Assembly (NCBI RefSeq): GCF_004340785.1
Contig: NZ_SLXS01000008.1
Location: 1 to 64,000, forward strand
Origin: Tumebacillus sp. BK434
GTDB lineage: Bacteria > Bacillota > Bacilli > Tumebacillales > Tumebacillaceae
DNA: 64,000 nucleotides
Direction of reading: 5' to 3'
This document shows, piece by piece, positions 35,883-44,782 of the stretch. The position numbers were made by a program, and so were the translations under genes. The stretch's first letter is position 1, and the number at the start of each line of letters is the position of its first letter. The notes under the pieces were generated by a model. That model saw nothing but the letters and a program-made list of their open reading frames with translations. It made no database searches and was not told where the DNA came from.

Positions 35883-36551
35883 ATGTTTGCCGTAGTCGGG
35901 ATTCGCTTTAAAAAAGCGGGCAAGATCTACTACTTCGACCCGGCTGACCTTCCTATCGAAAGAGGAAATTTTGCCATCGTGGAAACTGCGCGTGGCGTTG
36001 AATACGGAGAAGTCGTCATCGGCAAAAAGTCTGTTTCTGAAGGAGACGTCGTCTTGCCGTTGAAACGGGTGCTTCGCATCGCAGACGCTAAAGATGCAGC
36101 CCAGGTGGAGGAAAATAAGGTCGCCGCGAAGAAGGCGTTTACGATTTGTCAGCAGAAGATCGCTGATCATGGCATGGAAATGAAGCTGGTCGATGTCGAA
36201 TACACATTTGACCGCAACAAGATCATCTTTTACTTTACGGCCGACGGCCGCGTCGATTTCCGGGAGCTGGTCAAGGATCTCGCTTCCGTGTTCCGCACCC
36301 GCATTGAGTTGCGTCAAATCGGTGTGCGCGACGAGGCGAAACTGCTCGGCGGGATCGGCCCGTGCGGGCGCATTCTCTGCTGCTCGAGCTGGCTCGGCGA
36401 TTTCGACCCGGTGTCGATCCGGATGGCGAAAGACCAGAACCTTTCGCTCAACCCGGCGAAGATCTCCGGTCTCTGCGGCCGTTTGATGTGCTGCTTGAAA
36501 TTCGAAAGTGATACGTATGATGCAGACCTTGAGGCAGCAGACGGAAAATAG
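35883..36551 (+). CDS. ricT: RicT/YaaT, PSP1-domain regulator
   Basis: Member of the Y-complex (RicT, RicF, RicA) that aids RNA processing by RNase Y and phosphorelay activation. 222 residues: PSP1 domain with [13 protein letters not shown] and [13 protein letters not shown], whose cysteines help hold iron-sulfur clusters. The protein is about 50 residues shorter at the C-terminus than the B. subtilis protein (about 275). GGAG precedes the ATG. Confidence 0.9.
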   Translation: MFAVVGIRFKKAGKIYYFDPADLPIERGNFAIVETARGVEYGEVVIGKKSVSEGDVVLPLKRVLRIADAKDAAQVEENKVAAKKAFTICQQKIADHGMEMKLVDVEYTFDRNKIIFYFTADGRVDFRELVKDLASVFRTRIELRQIGVRDEAKLLGGIGPCGRILCCSSWLGDFDPVSIRMAKDQNLSLNPAKISGLCGRLMCCLKFESDTYDADLEAADGK

Positions 36552-36606
36552 AACACAGCATGGCAGAGGCGAACAGAGCCAAGGGGATTGCAAGCGGGGT
36601 GAACGA

Positions 36607-36939
36607 GTGGATAAACAGGCCGTTTTTGCACAAGTAGCCAATGTTGAAGAACGAATCGGCGAGCTCTACCGCGAATTGGGGTCGCTGAAGCAAAAGATCG
36701 TGGAACTGATCGAAGAGAACCAGAAGCTGCAGATGGAGAATGAGAATCTGCGCAAGCGCCTCGACAGTCAGGAGCCGGGAGCCGAAGCGGAAGGCGGAGA
36801 GAAGCTGATCCAGCTCGGCGAAGGCTATGACAACCTGGCCCGCTTGTACCAGGAAGGATTTCACATTTGCAACCTGCACTACGGAAGTCTCCGCACAGAA
36901 GGAGACTGCCTGTTCTGCCTGTCGTTCTTGCACAAGTAA
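36607..36939 (+). CDS. yabA: Replication initiation control protein YabA
   Basis: 110 residues: an N-terminal leucine-rich coiled coil (about 10-55) for tetramerisation and a C-terminal zinc domain with HICNLHYG and DCLFCL. Limits DnaA and binds the clamp DnaN. GTG start with GGGGTGA five bases upstream. Confidence 0.9.
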   Translation: MDKQAVFAQVANVEERIGELYRELGSLKQKIVELIEENQKLQMENENLRKRLDSQEPGAEAEGGEKLIQLGEGYDNLARLYQEGFHICNLHYGSLRTEGDCLFCLSFLHK

Positions 36940-36980
36940 GTCAGTCATCTAAGAATTGAGATCGAGGAGGTGCGAACCTC

Positions 36981-38231
36981 ATGCACGAGCAGGAGGCGTA
37001 TCGTAACCTTCGCCACAATGTCAGAATCAACACAATACAGGGAATCTTTGCGGTGCTGGCCCAGAACTTAACGGCACCGTTCATTCCCCTGTTCGCGATC
37101 AAAGTATTGGAAGCGTCCGATTCACAAGTCGCTTGGTTGTCGTCGTTGCCGGCGCTAACCGGGATTCTCGTCTTGTTGCCGGGCGCTCTTTTTATTGATC
37201 GTCTCGTGGCGAAGAAGCAATTTACCGGGTCGATGATCTATCTGCGTGGTCTGTTTTTTCTGTTTCTTGCCATTCTTCCGTTTATGTCGATCGACCTGTA
37301 TTGGATGGCCTGGCTGTTCGTCCTGATCATCGGATTGATGAACATGCCGTACTCGGTCTACCAGCTCGCCTGGCAATCGTTTATCGCCGACGTGATCCCG
37401 GCCTCGCAGCGGGCGCGGGTGTTCGGGTCGCGCAATCGCATCACCCAAGGGATCGGGACGATCACCACCGTGCTCACCGGCGTCCTGATCTATCTGTACG
37501 GCGGTGCGGCGTGGGCCTACCAATCGATCTTCGCCTTGTCGTTCGTGGTCGGCATTCTGGAAGCGACCACCTTGCGCAAGATCAAAGAGCCGGTGCTGCA
37601 GGCGGACAAGAAGGTGCATACGCTGGCAGAACTCTGGCAGTCGCTGCTGCGGGAACAACGCTTTTTGATCTTTGCGCTGGCTTCGGCGGTGTTTCATTTC
37701 GGCTGGCAGATGGCGTGGCCGCTGTTTAACATCTATCAGATGTCGCCCGAGTATGCGAACATGTCTGCGCTGTGGGTGTCGGTGATCACCATCTGCAACT
37801 CGCTGATGGGGGTGCTCACCTATCCGTGGTGGGGCAAAGTCGCGCAGAAGATCGGGCATGGCTGGACGCTGGTCATCGGCACGGCCGGGCTGGCGACGGC
37901 GCCGCTGCTCTATTCGCTGACGATGAACCTGTGGGTGCTGGCGGCGTTCAACCTGTGGATGGGAATCTTTGCCGCCGGCACGGTGCAGACGCTGTTCAAC
38001 CGCGTGCTGGAAGTGTCGCCCGATGACAAGCGGGCGCTGTTTATCGCCATGCACTCGCTGGTGATCGGGGTGACGGCGATCTTTGCGCCGCAGTTTGGCG
38101 TCTGGATCATGGGACTGTTCGATATCAACTTCGCATTTTATGTTTCGTCGGGCATTCGGCTGTTCGGATCGGTCGCGTTGGGGCTGGTCGCGATCTGGGA
38201 GCTGCGGAAGCGGCAAAAAGGTGCCCTCTAG
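36981..38231 (+). CDS. MFS transporter
   Basis: 416 residues, 12 predicted membrane helices. MFS signature-like loop GALFIDRLVAKKQFTG after helix 2 and a charged central loop (KIKEPVLQADKKVHT). AGGAGG lies seven bases before the ATG. First gene of the insertion between yabA and yabB. Substrate unknown; it resembles drug or sugar permeases only in general form. Confidence 0.8.
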   Translation: MHEQEAYRNLRHNVRINTIQGIFAVLAQNLTAPFIPLFAIKVLEASDSQVAWLSSLPALTGILVLLPGALFIDRLVAKKQFTGSMIYLRGLFFLFLAILPFMSIDLYWMAWLFVLIIGLMNMPYSVYQLAWQSFIADVIPASQRARVFGSRNRITQGIGTITTVLTGVLIYLYGGAAWAYQSIFALSFVVGILEATTLRKIKEPVLQADKKVHTLAELWQSLLREQRFLIFALASAVFHFGWQMAWPLFNIYQMSPEYANMSALWVSVITICNSLMGVLTYPWWGKVAQKIGHGWTLVIGTAGLATAPLLYSLTMNLWVLAAFNLWMGIFAAGTVQTLFNRVLEVSPDDKRALFIAMHSLVIGVTAIFAPQFGVWIMGLFDINFAFYVSSGIRLFGSVALGLVAIWELRKRQKGAL

Positions 38232-38292
38232 TCATCAATTCCCCTACGACTTATAATTACATGTAGTTGCATGGTGAACGGAGCGATTCGAA

Positions 38293-40023
38293 ATGAGAGC
38301 TAAAGGAGCCAGACCGGAGCAAGGACTTACCAAGAGCATCGTGAAACAGATGAGTCGGATCATGGCGCTGCTGATCATTCTGATCCTGGTCGGCGGCGCA
38401 CTTCTCTACTGGTTTAACCATCGTATGCAGGCGAGCTTCGAACAGCAGGTGTCCGAATTGGATGAGAAGGCGTTTCTCGCCGGCGAGATTCAGCAGAGCA
38501 TGTCGAGCCTGATGATCGAGTACCGTGGCTACATCTCCTACCATCTGCCCGACTTCAAAGGGCGGATCGCCGAGAACCAGCGCGGGCTGAGCGACGGCGT
38601 CGCCAAGTTCCGCCTCGTGGCGCTGACCGAGTCGGACCGCGAGCATCTGCGCTTTTTAGAAGATGCGAGCAGCCGTTACTCGAAGCGCGTGACGGAAGGG
38701 GTGCGCATGATCGACGAAGGCCGCTTCGACGAGATCACGAAGCGGGCCGGGGAAGAAGGATTTTTGACGTTTACCGATGAGCTGCGGGCGCGTCACTACA
38801 TGTTCATGGAAGACCTGCGTCTGGAGCAGATGGAGCTGCGCAGCGCGTACGCCGACAAAGTCGACCAGCACACGGTGTATTATGCGGAGTACCTGCTGCT
38901 GATCGCGATGTTGATCGCCCTGCTCGCCGTGCAGTTCGCGCGCAACGTCGGCGGACCGCTACGTACGCTTGCGTTGTTTTCTGAACATTATGAAGATGCA
39001 AAGATCATCAATTTGCCGTATGACAAACGGGAAGATGAGATCGGCTACCTGACGCGAATCTTGAAGCAGATCTTCATGCGGATCAAAGAAAACGAACGCA
39101 AACTGATCGAGCAGAGCCAGGAGCTGCGCCTGCAGCAGGATGAGATGATGGCCCAGACGGAACAACTGATCATCCAGCAGGACGAGCAGCACCACACGCT
39201 GGTCAAGATGAAGGAGAAAGAGAGCATTCTGGCCGCGCAGTATGAACTGAGCTCGTCATTGCTGAACACGCTCGATCAGGAAGAGCTGTTGGAGAGCATC
39301 GTCCGCAATCTCATGCGCATCCAGCAGGCCGACAAAGGCGCGGTCGTGCTGCTGGAGAGCGGCTTTCCGCATGCCTCGGTTGGCGTGGGCACAGTGGGGA
39401 TGGAGCAGCTGATCCTGTCGCTTGAGGAGAGCATTTTGCCGCGTCTGCGTGAGGAACGTCAGGCATTTGTCGTCGAGCGGGAAGCGCTTACGGCCGACAA
39501 AGGCTATCACGAAGGGAAGATGAAGCTGTACGACCTGTTCCTGCCGATTCTCGCCCGCGGCGGCAGTGTGACGGCGCTGATCATCCTGACGCGCATCGGG
39601 CGCCGCTTCGGCCCGGATACGATCAAACAGGGCAGCGCGCTGAGCAATCAGATCGCCTTGTCGATCAACAAGCTGCGGTCGCGCGAGCTGAATCTGCAGA
39701 TCATCGATTCGATCCGCGAAGGGATGCTGCTGTTCAACGCCCATGGCCGGCTGGTGCAGGCCAACCGCATGTGGGCGGAGTGGATGCAGTGCCAGTTCCG
39801 AGGGTTGGACGAGTCTTGCGCCACAGAGCTCCTGTACAGGCAGATCGCCGTGCGTGTGCAGCAGAGCGAAGCGTTGATCCGCTTCCTGCAGGACGCGATA
39901 CAGGGACGTGTCAGTGCCGGCGAGCAGCTGGTCTACGAGCTGGAAGGTGAAAGCGGCCAGCCGATCACCGTGCTTTTCGTCAAAACGGCAGGCGGGACGA
40001 TGTTCCTGCACCGCAAGGGATGA
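38293..40023 (+). CDS. Membrane sensor with HAMP-like, coiled-coil, GAF and PAS regions, no output domain
   Basis: 576 residues. Helix 1 (about 25-41), an extracytoplasmic helical bundle (42-195), helix 2 (about 198-214), a HAMP-like linker (LFSEHYEDAKIINLPYDKREDEIGYL), a long coiled coil (265-320), a GAF domain (about 325-470) and a C-terminal PAS-like part with LLFNAHGRLVQANRMW. No histidine kinase, GGDEF, phosphatase or methyl-accepting domain follows; the stop overlaps the next frame as ATGA. It may act through a partner or have lost its output part. Confidence 0.7.
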   Translation: MRAKGARPEQGLTKSIVKQMSRIMALLIILILVGGALLYWFNHRMQASFEQQVSELDEKAFLAGEIQQSMSSLMIEYRGYISYHLPDFKGRIAENQRGLSDGVAKFRLVALTESDREHLRFLEDASSRYSKRVTEGVRMIDEGRFDEITKRAGEEGFLTFTDELRARHYMFMEDLRLEQMELRSAYADKVDQHTVYYAEYLLLIAMLIALLAVQFARNVGGPLRTLALFSEHYEDAKIINLPYDKREDEIGYLTRILKQIFMRIKENERKLIEQSQELRLQQDEMMAQTEQLIIQQDEQHHTLVKMKEKESILAAQYELSSSLLNTLDQEELLESIVRNLMRIQQADKGAVVLLESGFPHASVGVGTVGMEQLILSLEESILPRLREERQAFVVEREALTADKGYHEGKMKLYDLFLPILARGGSVTALIILTRIGRRFGPDTIKQGSALSNQIALSINKLRSRELNLQIIDSIREGMLLFNAHGRLVQANRMWAEWMQCQFRGLDESCATELLYRQIAVRVQQSEALIRFLQDAIQGRVSAGEQLVYELEGESGQPITVLFVKTAGGTMFLHRKG

Positions 40024-40073
40024 GAGAAGCTGTCGAATTTGATTGCCCGGGAAATGGGAAGGGGGAAAACGAT

Positions 40074-40562
40074 GTGCAAAGCTGGCAAGAAGAGATCGCA
40101 CGGGGCTATGAACTGTACCGCCAAGGGGAGCATCGCGAAGTGCTGAAGCTGTTTGCGCGCCTGCGTTTGGAGTACCCGGAAGTGGCGCAAGTCTGGCACG
40201 AGTCGGCGGGGATGCATGACCGGATGGGGTTCGAAGAAGATGCGGCTCCGCTCTACGAACGGGCGCTGGCGCTCGGCTTAGCGGGCGAGGAGCTGGTCGA
40301 CTGCCTGATCTGCCTCGGCTCCACCTACCGCAACCTCGGGCAGTTGGAGGACTCGCTGCGCCGTCTGGAAGACGCCCGCCGGCTGCAGCCGGACAACCTT
40401 GCCATTCAAGCGTTTCTGAGCCTGACGCTGGCCGACCTCGGGCACGGCGCCGATGCGGTGCGGCTGCTCGGGCAGGCCTTGCTGCGCGAGTCGGATGATG
40501 GAAAGCTGCAAGGATACAACCGGGCGCTGAAGGAGTATTTTGCGACGGTTGGACGCGTGTAA
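40074..40562 (+). CDS. TPR-repeat protein
   Basis: 162 residues, with about three tetratricopeptide repeats: VWHESAGMHDRMGFEEDAAPLYERALALGL, ICLGSTYRNLGQLEDSLRRLEDARRLQPDN and AFLSLTLADLGHGADAVRLLGQALL. The GTG at 40074 has GGGAAGGGGG upstream; an ATG at 40020 overlaps the sensor stop but has no spaced site. Probably a scaffold that works with the sensor upstream; partner unknown. Confidence 0.7.
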   Translation: MQSWQEEIARGYELYRQGEHREVLKLFARLRLEYPEVAQVWHESAGMHDRMGFEEDAAPLYERALALGLAGEELVDCLICLGSTYRNLGQLEDSLRRLEDARRLQPDNLAIQAFLSLTLADLGHGADAVRLLGQALLRESDDGKLQGYNRALKEYFATVGRV

Positions 40563-40582
40563 ATGACAAGTGTTCACATCGC

Positions 40583-40629
40583 ACACAGGAAAAGCCGAAG
40601 CTGACCAGCTTCGGCTTTTCCTGTGTGTT
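40583..40629. terminator. Bidirectional terminator between TPR gene and cstR
   Basis: Twenty-base perfect stem (ACACAGGAAAAGCCGAAGCT and its complement) with a short loop and A/T-rich flanks. It overlaps the last codons of cstR. Confidence 0.85.
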
Positions 40630-40888
40630 ATCGGCTTTTGACCAGCATCTCAACAGCTTCCTTGATGACATGATTGGGTTCATTGCCTTGATCGAGCTCC
40701 GTGCGAATGCACGATTCCAGATTCGAGGCGACAATCGTTCCGATCGCACGATCCACTGCGGAGCGAATCGCCGATAATTGGGTGACGACTTCCCGGCAGT
40801 CCTTCTGCTGTTCCATCATGTTCAAGACGCCGCGCAGCTGTCCTTCCATCCGGCGCAGTCGATTTTTGATCGCGTCGTTGTATTCCAC
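40628..40888 (-). CDS. cstR: Persulfide-sensing repressor CstR
   Basis: 86-residue CsoR/DUF156-family helical repressor. C31 and C60 occupy the persulfide-sensing positions of CstR. The copper-ligand His next to the second Cys in CsoR is absent (NLESCIRTE). The end EAVEMLVKSR is like staphylococcal CstR. GTG start with GAGGTGA six bases upstream. Last gene of the sulfur cluster. A palindrome at 40926-40939 lies 38 bases upstream, suggesting autoregulation. Confidence 0.85.
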   Translation of the reverse strand: MEYNDAIKNRLRRMEGQLRGVLNMMEQQKDCREVVTQLSAIRSAVDRAIGTIVASNLESCIRTELDQGNEPNHVIKEAVEMLVKSR

Positions 40889-40925
40889 GGTGCATCACCT
40901 CACACAGTTGATTTGATGAGCAGCG

Positions 40926-40939
40926 TACCCCCTGAGGTA
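40926..40939. promoter_or_regulatory. CstR operator candidate, site a
   Basis: TACC-CCCTGA-GGTA palindrome upstream of cstR; one of six similar palindromes in the cluster. Confidence 0.55.
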
Positions 40940-40968
40940 TCGCTTCGCAAGTCGCCGTTCTTTGTCGG

Positions 40969-41442
40969 TCAGATGAACAGATTCAGGCGGCTTTGATCCG
41001 CTTCGGCCAAATAAGTGGCAACACCGGCGTATTCGATGCCGTCGATCAGTTCCGCTTCCGTGATGCCCAGCACATCCATCGACATGGCGCAGGCGATGAT
41101 TTTGACGTCAAGCTCCTGCGCGGTTTCCATCAACTGCTGCAGCGTCGCGATGTTTTTCTTGCGCATGATATATTTCATCATCTTCGAACCGAGACCGCCC
41201 ATGTTCATGTTGGAAATCCCGAGCTTTTCCGGACCGCGCGGCATCATCCAGCCGAACATGTTTTCCAAAAAGCTTTTCTTCACCGGTACCGGCTCACCTT
41301 TGCGCAGGATGTTCAGTCCCCAGAAGGTGAAAAACATCGTCACTTGATTGCCCATCGCCGCAGACCCGGTTGCGATGATGAAGCTGGCGATGGCTTTGTC
41401 CAAGTCTCCGCTGAATACGACCATCGTGCTTTTGTCTTCCAT
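40969..41442 (-). CDS. DsrE/DsrF-like sulfur-carrier protein
   Basis: 157 residues of the DsrE2-like family (MVVFSGDLDKAIASFIIATGSAAMG, TMFFTFWGLNIL, IIACAMSMDVLGI with the conserved Cys). Such proteins carry persulfide sulfur together with TusA and rhodaneses; a C-terminal or central hydrophobic part may touch the membrane. Co-directional with DUF302 and tusA. Confidence 0.82.
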   Translation of the reverse strand: MEDKSTMVVFSGDLDKAIASFIIATGSAAMGNQVTMFFTFWGLNILRKGEPVPVKKSFLENMFGWMMPRGPEKLGISNMNMGGLGSKMMKYIMRKKNIATLQQLMETAQELDVKIIACAMSMDVLGITEAELIDGIEYAGVATYLAEADQSRLNLFI

Positions 41443-41463
41443 GGTTTCTCCTCTTCCCGTTGT

Positions 41464-41847
41464 TTATTTTGCTGCTTCAATCGCTCGAATCAGCGTCTCC
41501 TCCACACCTTGCGCGATGCTTTCCAGCGCGGGGTCTTGCAACACGCCCATCAGCGCGCTTGGCTTGGGCAGTCCAATCTTCGTGGTGTCACCGTCCTGAT
41601 AGACGACGATCTTGCAGGGCAGGAAATAGCCGACCAGCAGATTCTGTTCCAGAACGCGCTTCGCTTCCACCGGGTTGCAGACTTCAAGGACGCGGTAGGG
41701 AGTCGTAAAATCGACGCCCTTTTCCTGCAGTTTGGCCGGCAGATCAAGCTGCCACAGCACGCCGAACTTGTGATCTTTCAGGCTTGCTTCGATCGCTGCG
41801 GTTGCTTCGTCCAGTGTTTTCGTCGTTTCCACCGTGTAGTGAAACAT
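41464..41847 (-). CDS. DUF302 family protein
   Basis: 127 residues, with family segments FHYTVETTKTLDEA, FGVLWQLDLPAKL, VLEVCNPVEAKRVLEQN and LLPCKIVVY-like FLPCKIVVYQDG. Function unknown; often found in sulfur oxidation or carrier clusters. Cys in the two conserved positions could accept persulfide (inference). Confidence 0.8.
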   Translation of the reverse strand: MFHYTVETTKTLDEATAAIEASLKDHKFGVLWQLDLPAKLQEKGVDFTTPYRVLEVCNPVEAKRVLEQNLLVGYFLPCKIVVYQDGDTTKIGLPKPSALMGVLQDPALESIAQGVEETLIRAIEAAK

Positions 41848-41859
41848 GAGCTCATCCCC

Positions 41860-42087
41860 TTATGCTTTTTTAACAAAGAAGCGGAACACGCCGTTTGCTT
41901 CTTCCATCTTGAGCAGTTCGTGGTGCGTTTGCTTGACCCATGCTTGGAAGTCTTGGATCGACCCTTTGTCGGTCGTCTCCAGCATCATCACTTGACCGGC
42001 TTGCAGCGAGTCGATGCCTTTCTTTGCTTTTACGATCGGCATCGGGCACGCAAGGCCTTTTGCATCGACATGCAGATCCATGTTCAT
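41860..42087 (-). CDS. tusA: TusA-family sulfurtransferase
   Basis: About 75 residues. The LACPMPIVKAKKGI motif holds the persulfide-bearing Cys in the CPxP signature; GSIQDFQAWVKQTHHEL is the second conserved half. Three closely spaced ATG codons exist; 42087 gives a seven-base gap to GGGGGAG. Confidence 0.88.
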   Translation of the reverse strand: MNMDLHVDAKGLACPMPIVKAKKGIDSLQAGQVMMLETTDKGSIQDFQAWVKQTHHELLKMEEANGVFRFFVKKA

Positions 42088-42101
42088 GTACATACTCCCC
42101 C

Positions 42102-42722
42102 TCAAACGTTTTTTTGTGCCAAAATCTGAATCACATGCGACAACCCGTGGTGCAGTTTTCCTTCGTGACGTACCACTTCACCCATGAACAGATGCAGGAT
42201 CTTCCATCCGTCAAACGCCTGCAGGAAATCTTCCGGCCGGTACAGCTGGTCACGTTCCTTCGGCCCGCCGCTGCCATAGGGCGGCTGATCCACGGAGTAG
42301 ACTTCACTGAGAAAGTATCCGCCCGGCTTTACCGCGTCGCGGACGGCGGCGAGTGTTTTCCGGCGAAGTTCCGAATCGAAGTGACCAAAGATGCAAATGA
42401 TCTGATCCCAACGGTCTTCCAGCCACGGTGCCTCGTTCAAATCCACCAGTTCTGGATGAACCTGCACCCCGCGCGCTGCAGCCAGGCGCCGGGTCTTCTC
42501 CAAGCCGGCCGGTGCAAAGTCCCATGTCGTGACCTCCATCCCTTGTTGAGCAAGGAATACCGCATTGCGCCCTTCCCCTTCGGCAATGGCCAGTGTGTGC
42601 CCCTGCGGATGGAGCCGGTGTACCATCGTTTCCAGAAATGCATTGGGTGTTGTGCCGTAAACGTACTCTTCGTTCAAGAACCTTTCATGCCATGGGTTCC
42701 CATTTTTATGCAAAACGATCAC
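42102..42722 (-). CDS. Class I SAM-dependent methyltransferase
   Basis: 206 residues. Motif I LAIAEGEGRNAVFLAQQG, motif II TWDFAPAGLEK, motif IV IICIFGHF and post-motif VKPGGYFLSEVYS. It resembles TehB/thiol-type methyltransferases in this arrangement. Within a persulfide cluster, it might methylate sulfide or thiols, but this is inference; no substrate motif is visible. Confidence 0.75.
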   Translation of the reverse strand: MIVLHKNGNPWHERFLNEEYVYGTTPNAFLETMVHRLHPQGHTLAIAEGEGRNAVFLAQQGMEVTTWDFAPAGLEKTRRLAAARGVQVHPELVDLNEAPWLEDRWDQIICIFGHFDSELRRKTLAAVRDAVKPGGYFLSEVYSVDQPPYGSGGPKERDQLYRPEDFLQAFDGWKILHLFMGEVVRHEGKLHHGLSHVIQILAQKNV

Positions 42723-42760
42723 CTCATTACTTGGGATGCTCCCTTGCGCTCCGAAATATG

Positions 42761-43891
42761 CTATTGGTGCTTCAGGGCACAGCGGTTGGGACCAATCTCT
42801 ACTTCCATCGCTTTTTCGGGATCTGCTTGCAGCACCCCGCGGTTGATGTCGACAATCTCCGTGTAGTTCGGCGGAGTGGCGCCGACAGCCCCTGCGACCG
42901 CTTCGGTAAACGCTGCGCGGTCTGCGGTGCGCATGATGGCGTTATTTTGGCGGATCGCACCGAGGGAGGCTCCGACATAACCGTGCGCGTTGATCTCCTC
43001 GATGTCAGCAAAGTGTGTCGGCAGCACCAGCACTTCGTCCGACAGATTGGCGATCGTTGAGAAGACGGTGTCGTACAGGGACTGTGCCCACTCGCGCGCC
43101 TTGCCGCCAAGATCGGGACGACCCAGTCCGCCGACAAAAATGGTGTCTCCGGACAGCAGGTACTCACCGTTGACCAAAAACGAAGTACTGCCGGGGGTAT
43201 GACCTGGTGTCGGCACCGACAGGACTTGCACGTCCACGCGGCCGAATCGAATGTTTTCATGATCTTCGAGCGCTGCATAGGGCAAGTTCGCGCCTTGCAT
43301 CTCGCTGGCCGAGATGTAGTAGGTCGCATCCGTTCGTTCCGCCAGTTGCAGACCGCCGGAGATGTGGTCGGCGTGGAGGTGCGTGTCCATGACCCCGGTG
43401 ATCTTGACCCCGGCTGCTTCTGCATAGTCGAGGTATTCGTGCACATGGCGGCCCGGGTCGACAATCACCGCTTCGCCGTCAGAGATCACCATGTAGGACA
43501 GGCAGCCTTTCGCCAGACGATTGAACTGCACGAGCTTCATCGAGCCGGTATCGGCAATCGTGATCGGATGATAGAACTGGCTCCATTCTTTCATGCCCTC
43601 TTCCAGGTACGAAGCGGTATAGCCGCGCTCGTCGAGCAGTTCCGCGACCATCAGCGCACTGCCGCCTTTGGCGCAGATCACGACGATCTCGGCATCTTTC
43701 GGCAGATCCGCATAGATCTCGTCGTTGTCGTCCAGGAAATCGAAGTACGGGATGTTCACCGATTGCACAGCGGCGCTTTCGATCTTCCAATCGGCGTAGT
43801 CTTCCGGGTTGCGGACATCGAGGAGGAAGAGTGCTTTGCCTTGCTCGATGTCTTGATGAAGTTGTTTGGCGTTGACAGCTTGAACGGTCAT
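42761..43891 (-). CDS. Rhodanese-persulfide dioxygenase fusion (CstB-like)
   Basis: 376 residues. N-terminal rhodanese (about 1-110) with active C73 in VICAKGGSA, then a metallo-beta-lactamase persulfide dioxygenase with H171-x-H173-x-D175-H176 (THLHADHISGG) and the downstream metal ligands in PTPGHTPGS and LSGDTIF. It oxidises glutathione or low-molecular-weight persulfide to sulfite and passes sulfane sulfur. CstB of S. aureus has the dioxygenase first, so the order is reversed here. AAAGGTGG lies eight bases before ATG 43891. Confidence 0.88.
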   Translation of the reverse strand: MTVQAVNAKQLHQDIEQGKALFLLDVRNPEDYADWKIESAAVQSVNIPYFDFLDDNDEIYADLPKDAEIVVICAKGGSALMVAELLDERGYTASYLEEGMKEWSQFYHPITIADTGSMKLVQFNRLAKGCLSYMVISDGEAVIVDPGRHVHEYLDYAEAAGVKITGVMDTHLHADHISGGLQLAERTDATYYISASEMQGANLPYAALEDHENIRFGRVDVQVLSVPTPGHTPGSTSFLVNGEYLLSGDTIFVGGLGRPDLGGKAREWAQSLYDTVFSTIANLSDEVLVLPTHFADIEEINAHGYVGASLGAIRQNNAIMRTADRAAFTEAVAGAVGATPPNYTEIVDINRGVLQADPEKAMEVEIGPNRCALKHQ

Positions 43892-43918
43892 CTGAAAAAC
43901 CACCTTTCGTATTTTGTC

Positions 43919-44698
43919 TTACAGCAGATCGGTCCAGATCTTGATCGCCGTCCCGAAGATCAGCGCGGCGAGGATAGCTTGCAGCAGTTTCGTATTCAGC
44001 TTGGTGCTCAGTTTCGCACCGAGCGGAGCGGCGAGCACAGAAGCGATGATCATGATCACAGACGGCCACAGCAGGACGTCACCCGCCAGCACTTTGCCCG
44101 CCGTAGAGCCGATCGAGGAGAGGAACGTGATCGCAAGCGATGAGGCGACGGTCATCCGGGTCGGGATCTTCAGCACGAGCAGCATGATCGGCACGAGAAT
44201 GAAAGCGCCGGCCGCTCCGACGATGCCCGAGGCAACTCCGACCGCAAAGGCGAAGACGACCGCCAAGCTGCGATTGAATGTCACTTGATCCAGCGGCATG
44301 TCGTCGAGTCCTTTGGCTTTTGGCAGCAGCATCATCACGGCAGCGATCGTGGCCAACACGCCATACACCAGATTGATGCTGCTGCCGCTGAGATACTGAC
44401 CACCGTACGCACCGAGGAAAGAACCGGCGATGACCGATGCCCCCATGTATCCGACGAGCTTGTAGTTGATCACTTTGTCTTTACGCAGCGCCCAGACTCC
44501 GGCGAGCGTCGCAAAAAAGACCTGCACAGCTGAGATGCCGGAGACTTCGTGTGCCGTAAATGCGGTGATACCGACGAGTGGCGGGATGTACAGCAGCATC
44601 GGATATTTGATGATCGAGCCGCCGATCCCGACCAGACCGGAGAGAAAGGACCCGACGAACCCGATCAAAAACAAGGTGAGAATGTAGGAAAGGTCCAT
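43919..44698 (-). CDS. TSUP-family sulfite exporter (TauE/SafE)
   Basis: 259 residues with eight predicted membrane helices in two repeats; family glycine motifs LVGIGGSIIKYPMLL and GIVGAAGAFILVPIML. Likely exports the sulfite made by the dioxygenase next to it. Its promoter holds operator b. RBS GAGAGG precedes the ATG. Confidence 0.88.
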   Translation of the reverse strand: MDLSYILTLFLIGFVGSFLSGLVGIGGSIIKYPMLLYIPPLVGITAFTAHEVSGISAVQVFFATLAGVWALRKDKVINYKLVGYMGASVIAGSFLGAYGGQYLSGSSINLVYGVLATIAAVMMLLPKAKGLDDMPLDQVTFNRSLAVVFAFAVGVASGIVGAAGAFILVPIMLLVLKIPTRMTVASSLAITFLSSIGSTAGKVLAGDVLLWPSVIMIIASVLAAPLGAKLSTKLNTKLLQAILAALIFGTAIKIWTDLL

Positions 44699-44716
44699 TT
44701 CGATTCGCCTCTCTTT

Positions 44717-44732
44717 ATACCTATGGGGGTAT
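44717..44732. promoter_or_regulatory. CstR operator candidate, site b
   Basis: ATACCTATGGGGGTAT lies 19 bases before the TSUP start. On the minus strand a TTCAAC element, 18 bases and TATAAA form a likely promoter with this palindrome covering the spacer and -10. Confidence 0.65.
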
Positions 44733-44782
44733 ATATAGTTGAAAAAGGAAAGGAGTCGGGGTGAACCGTACTCCTGTGTCTT

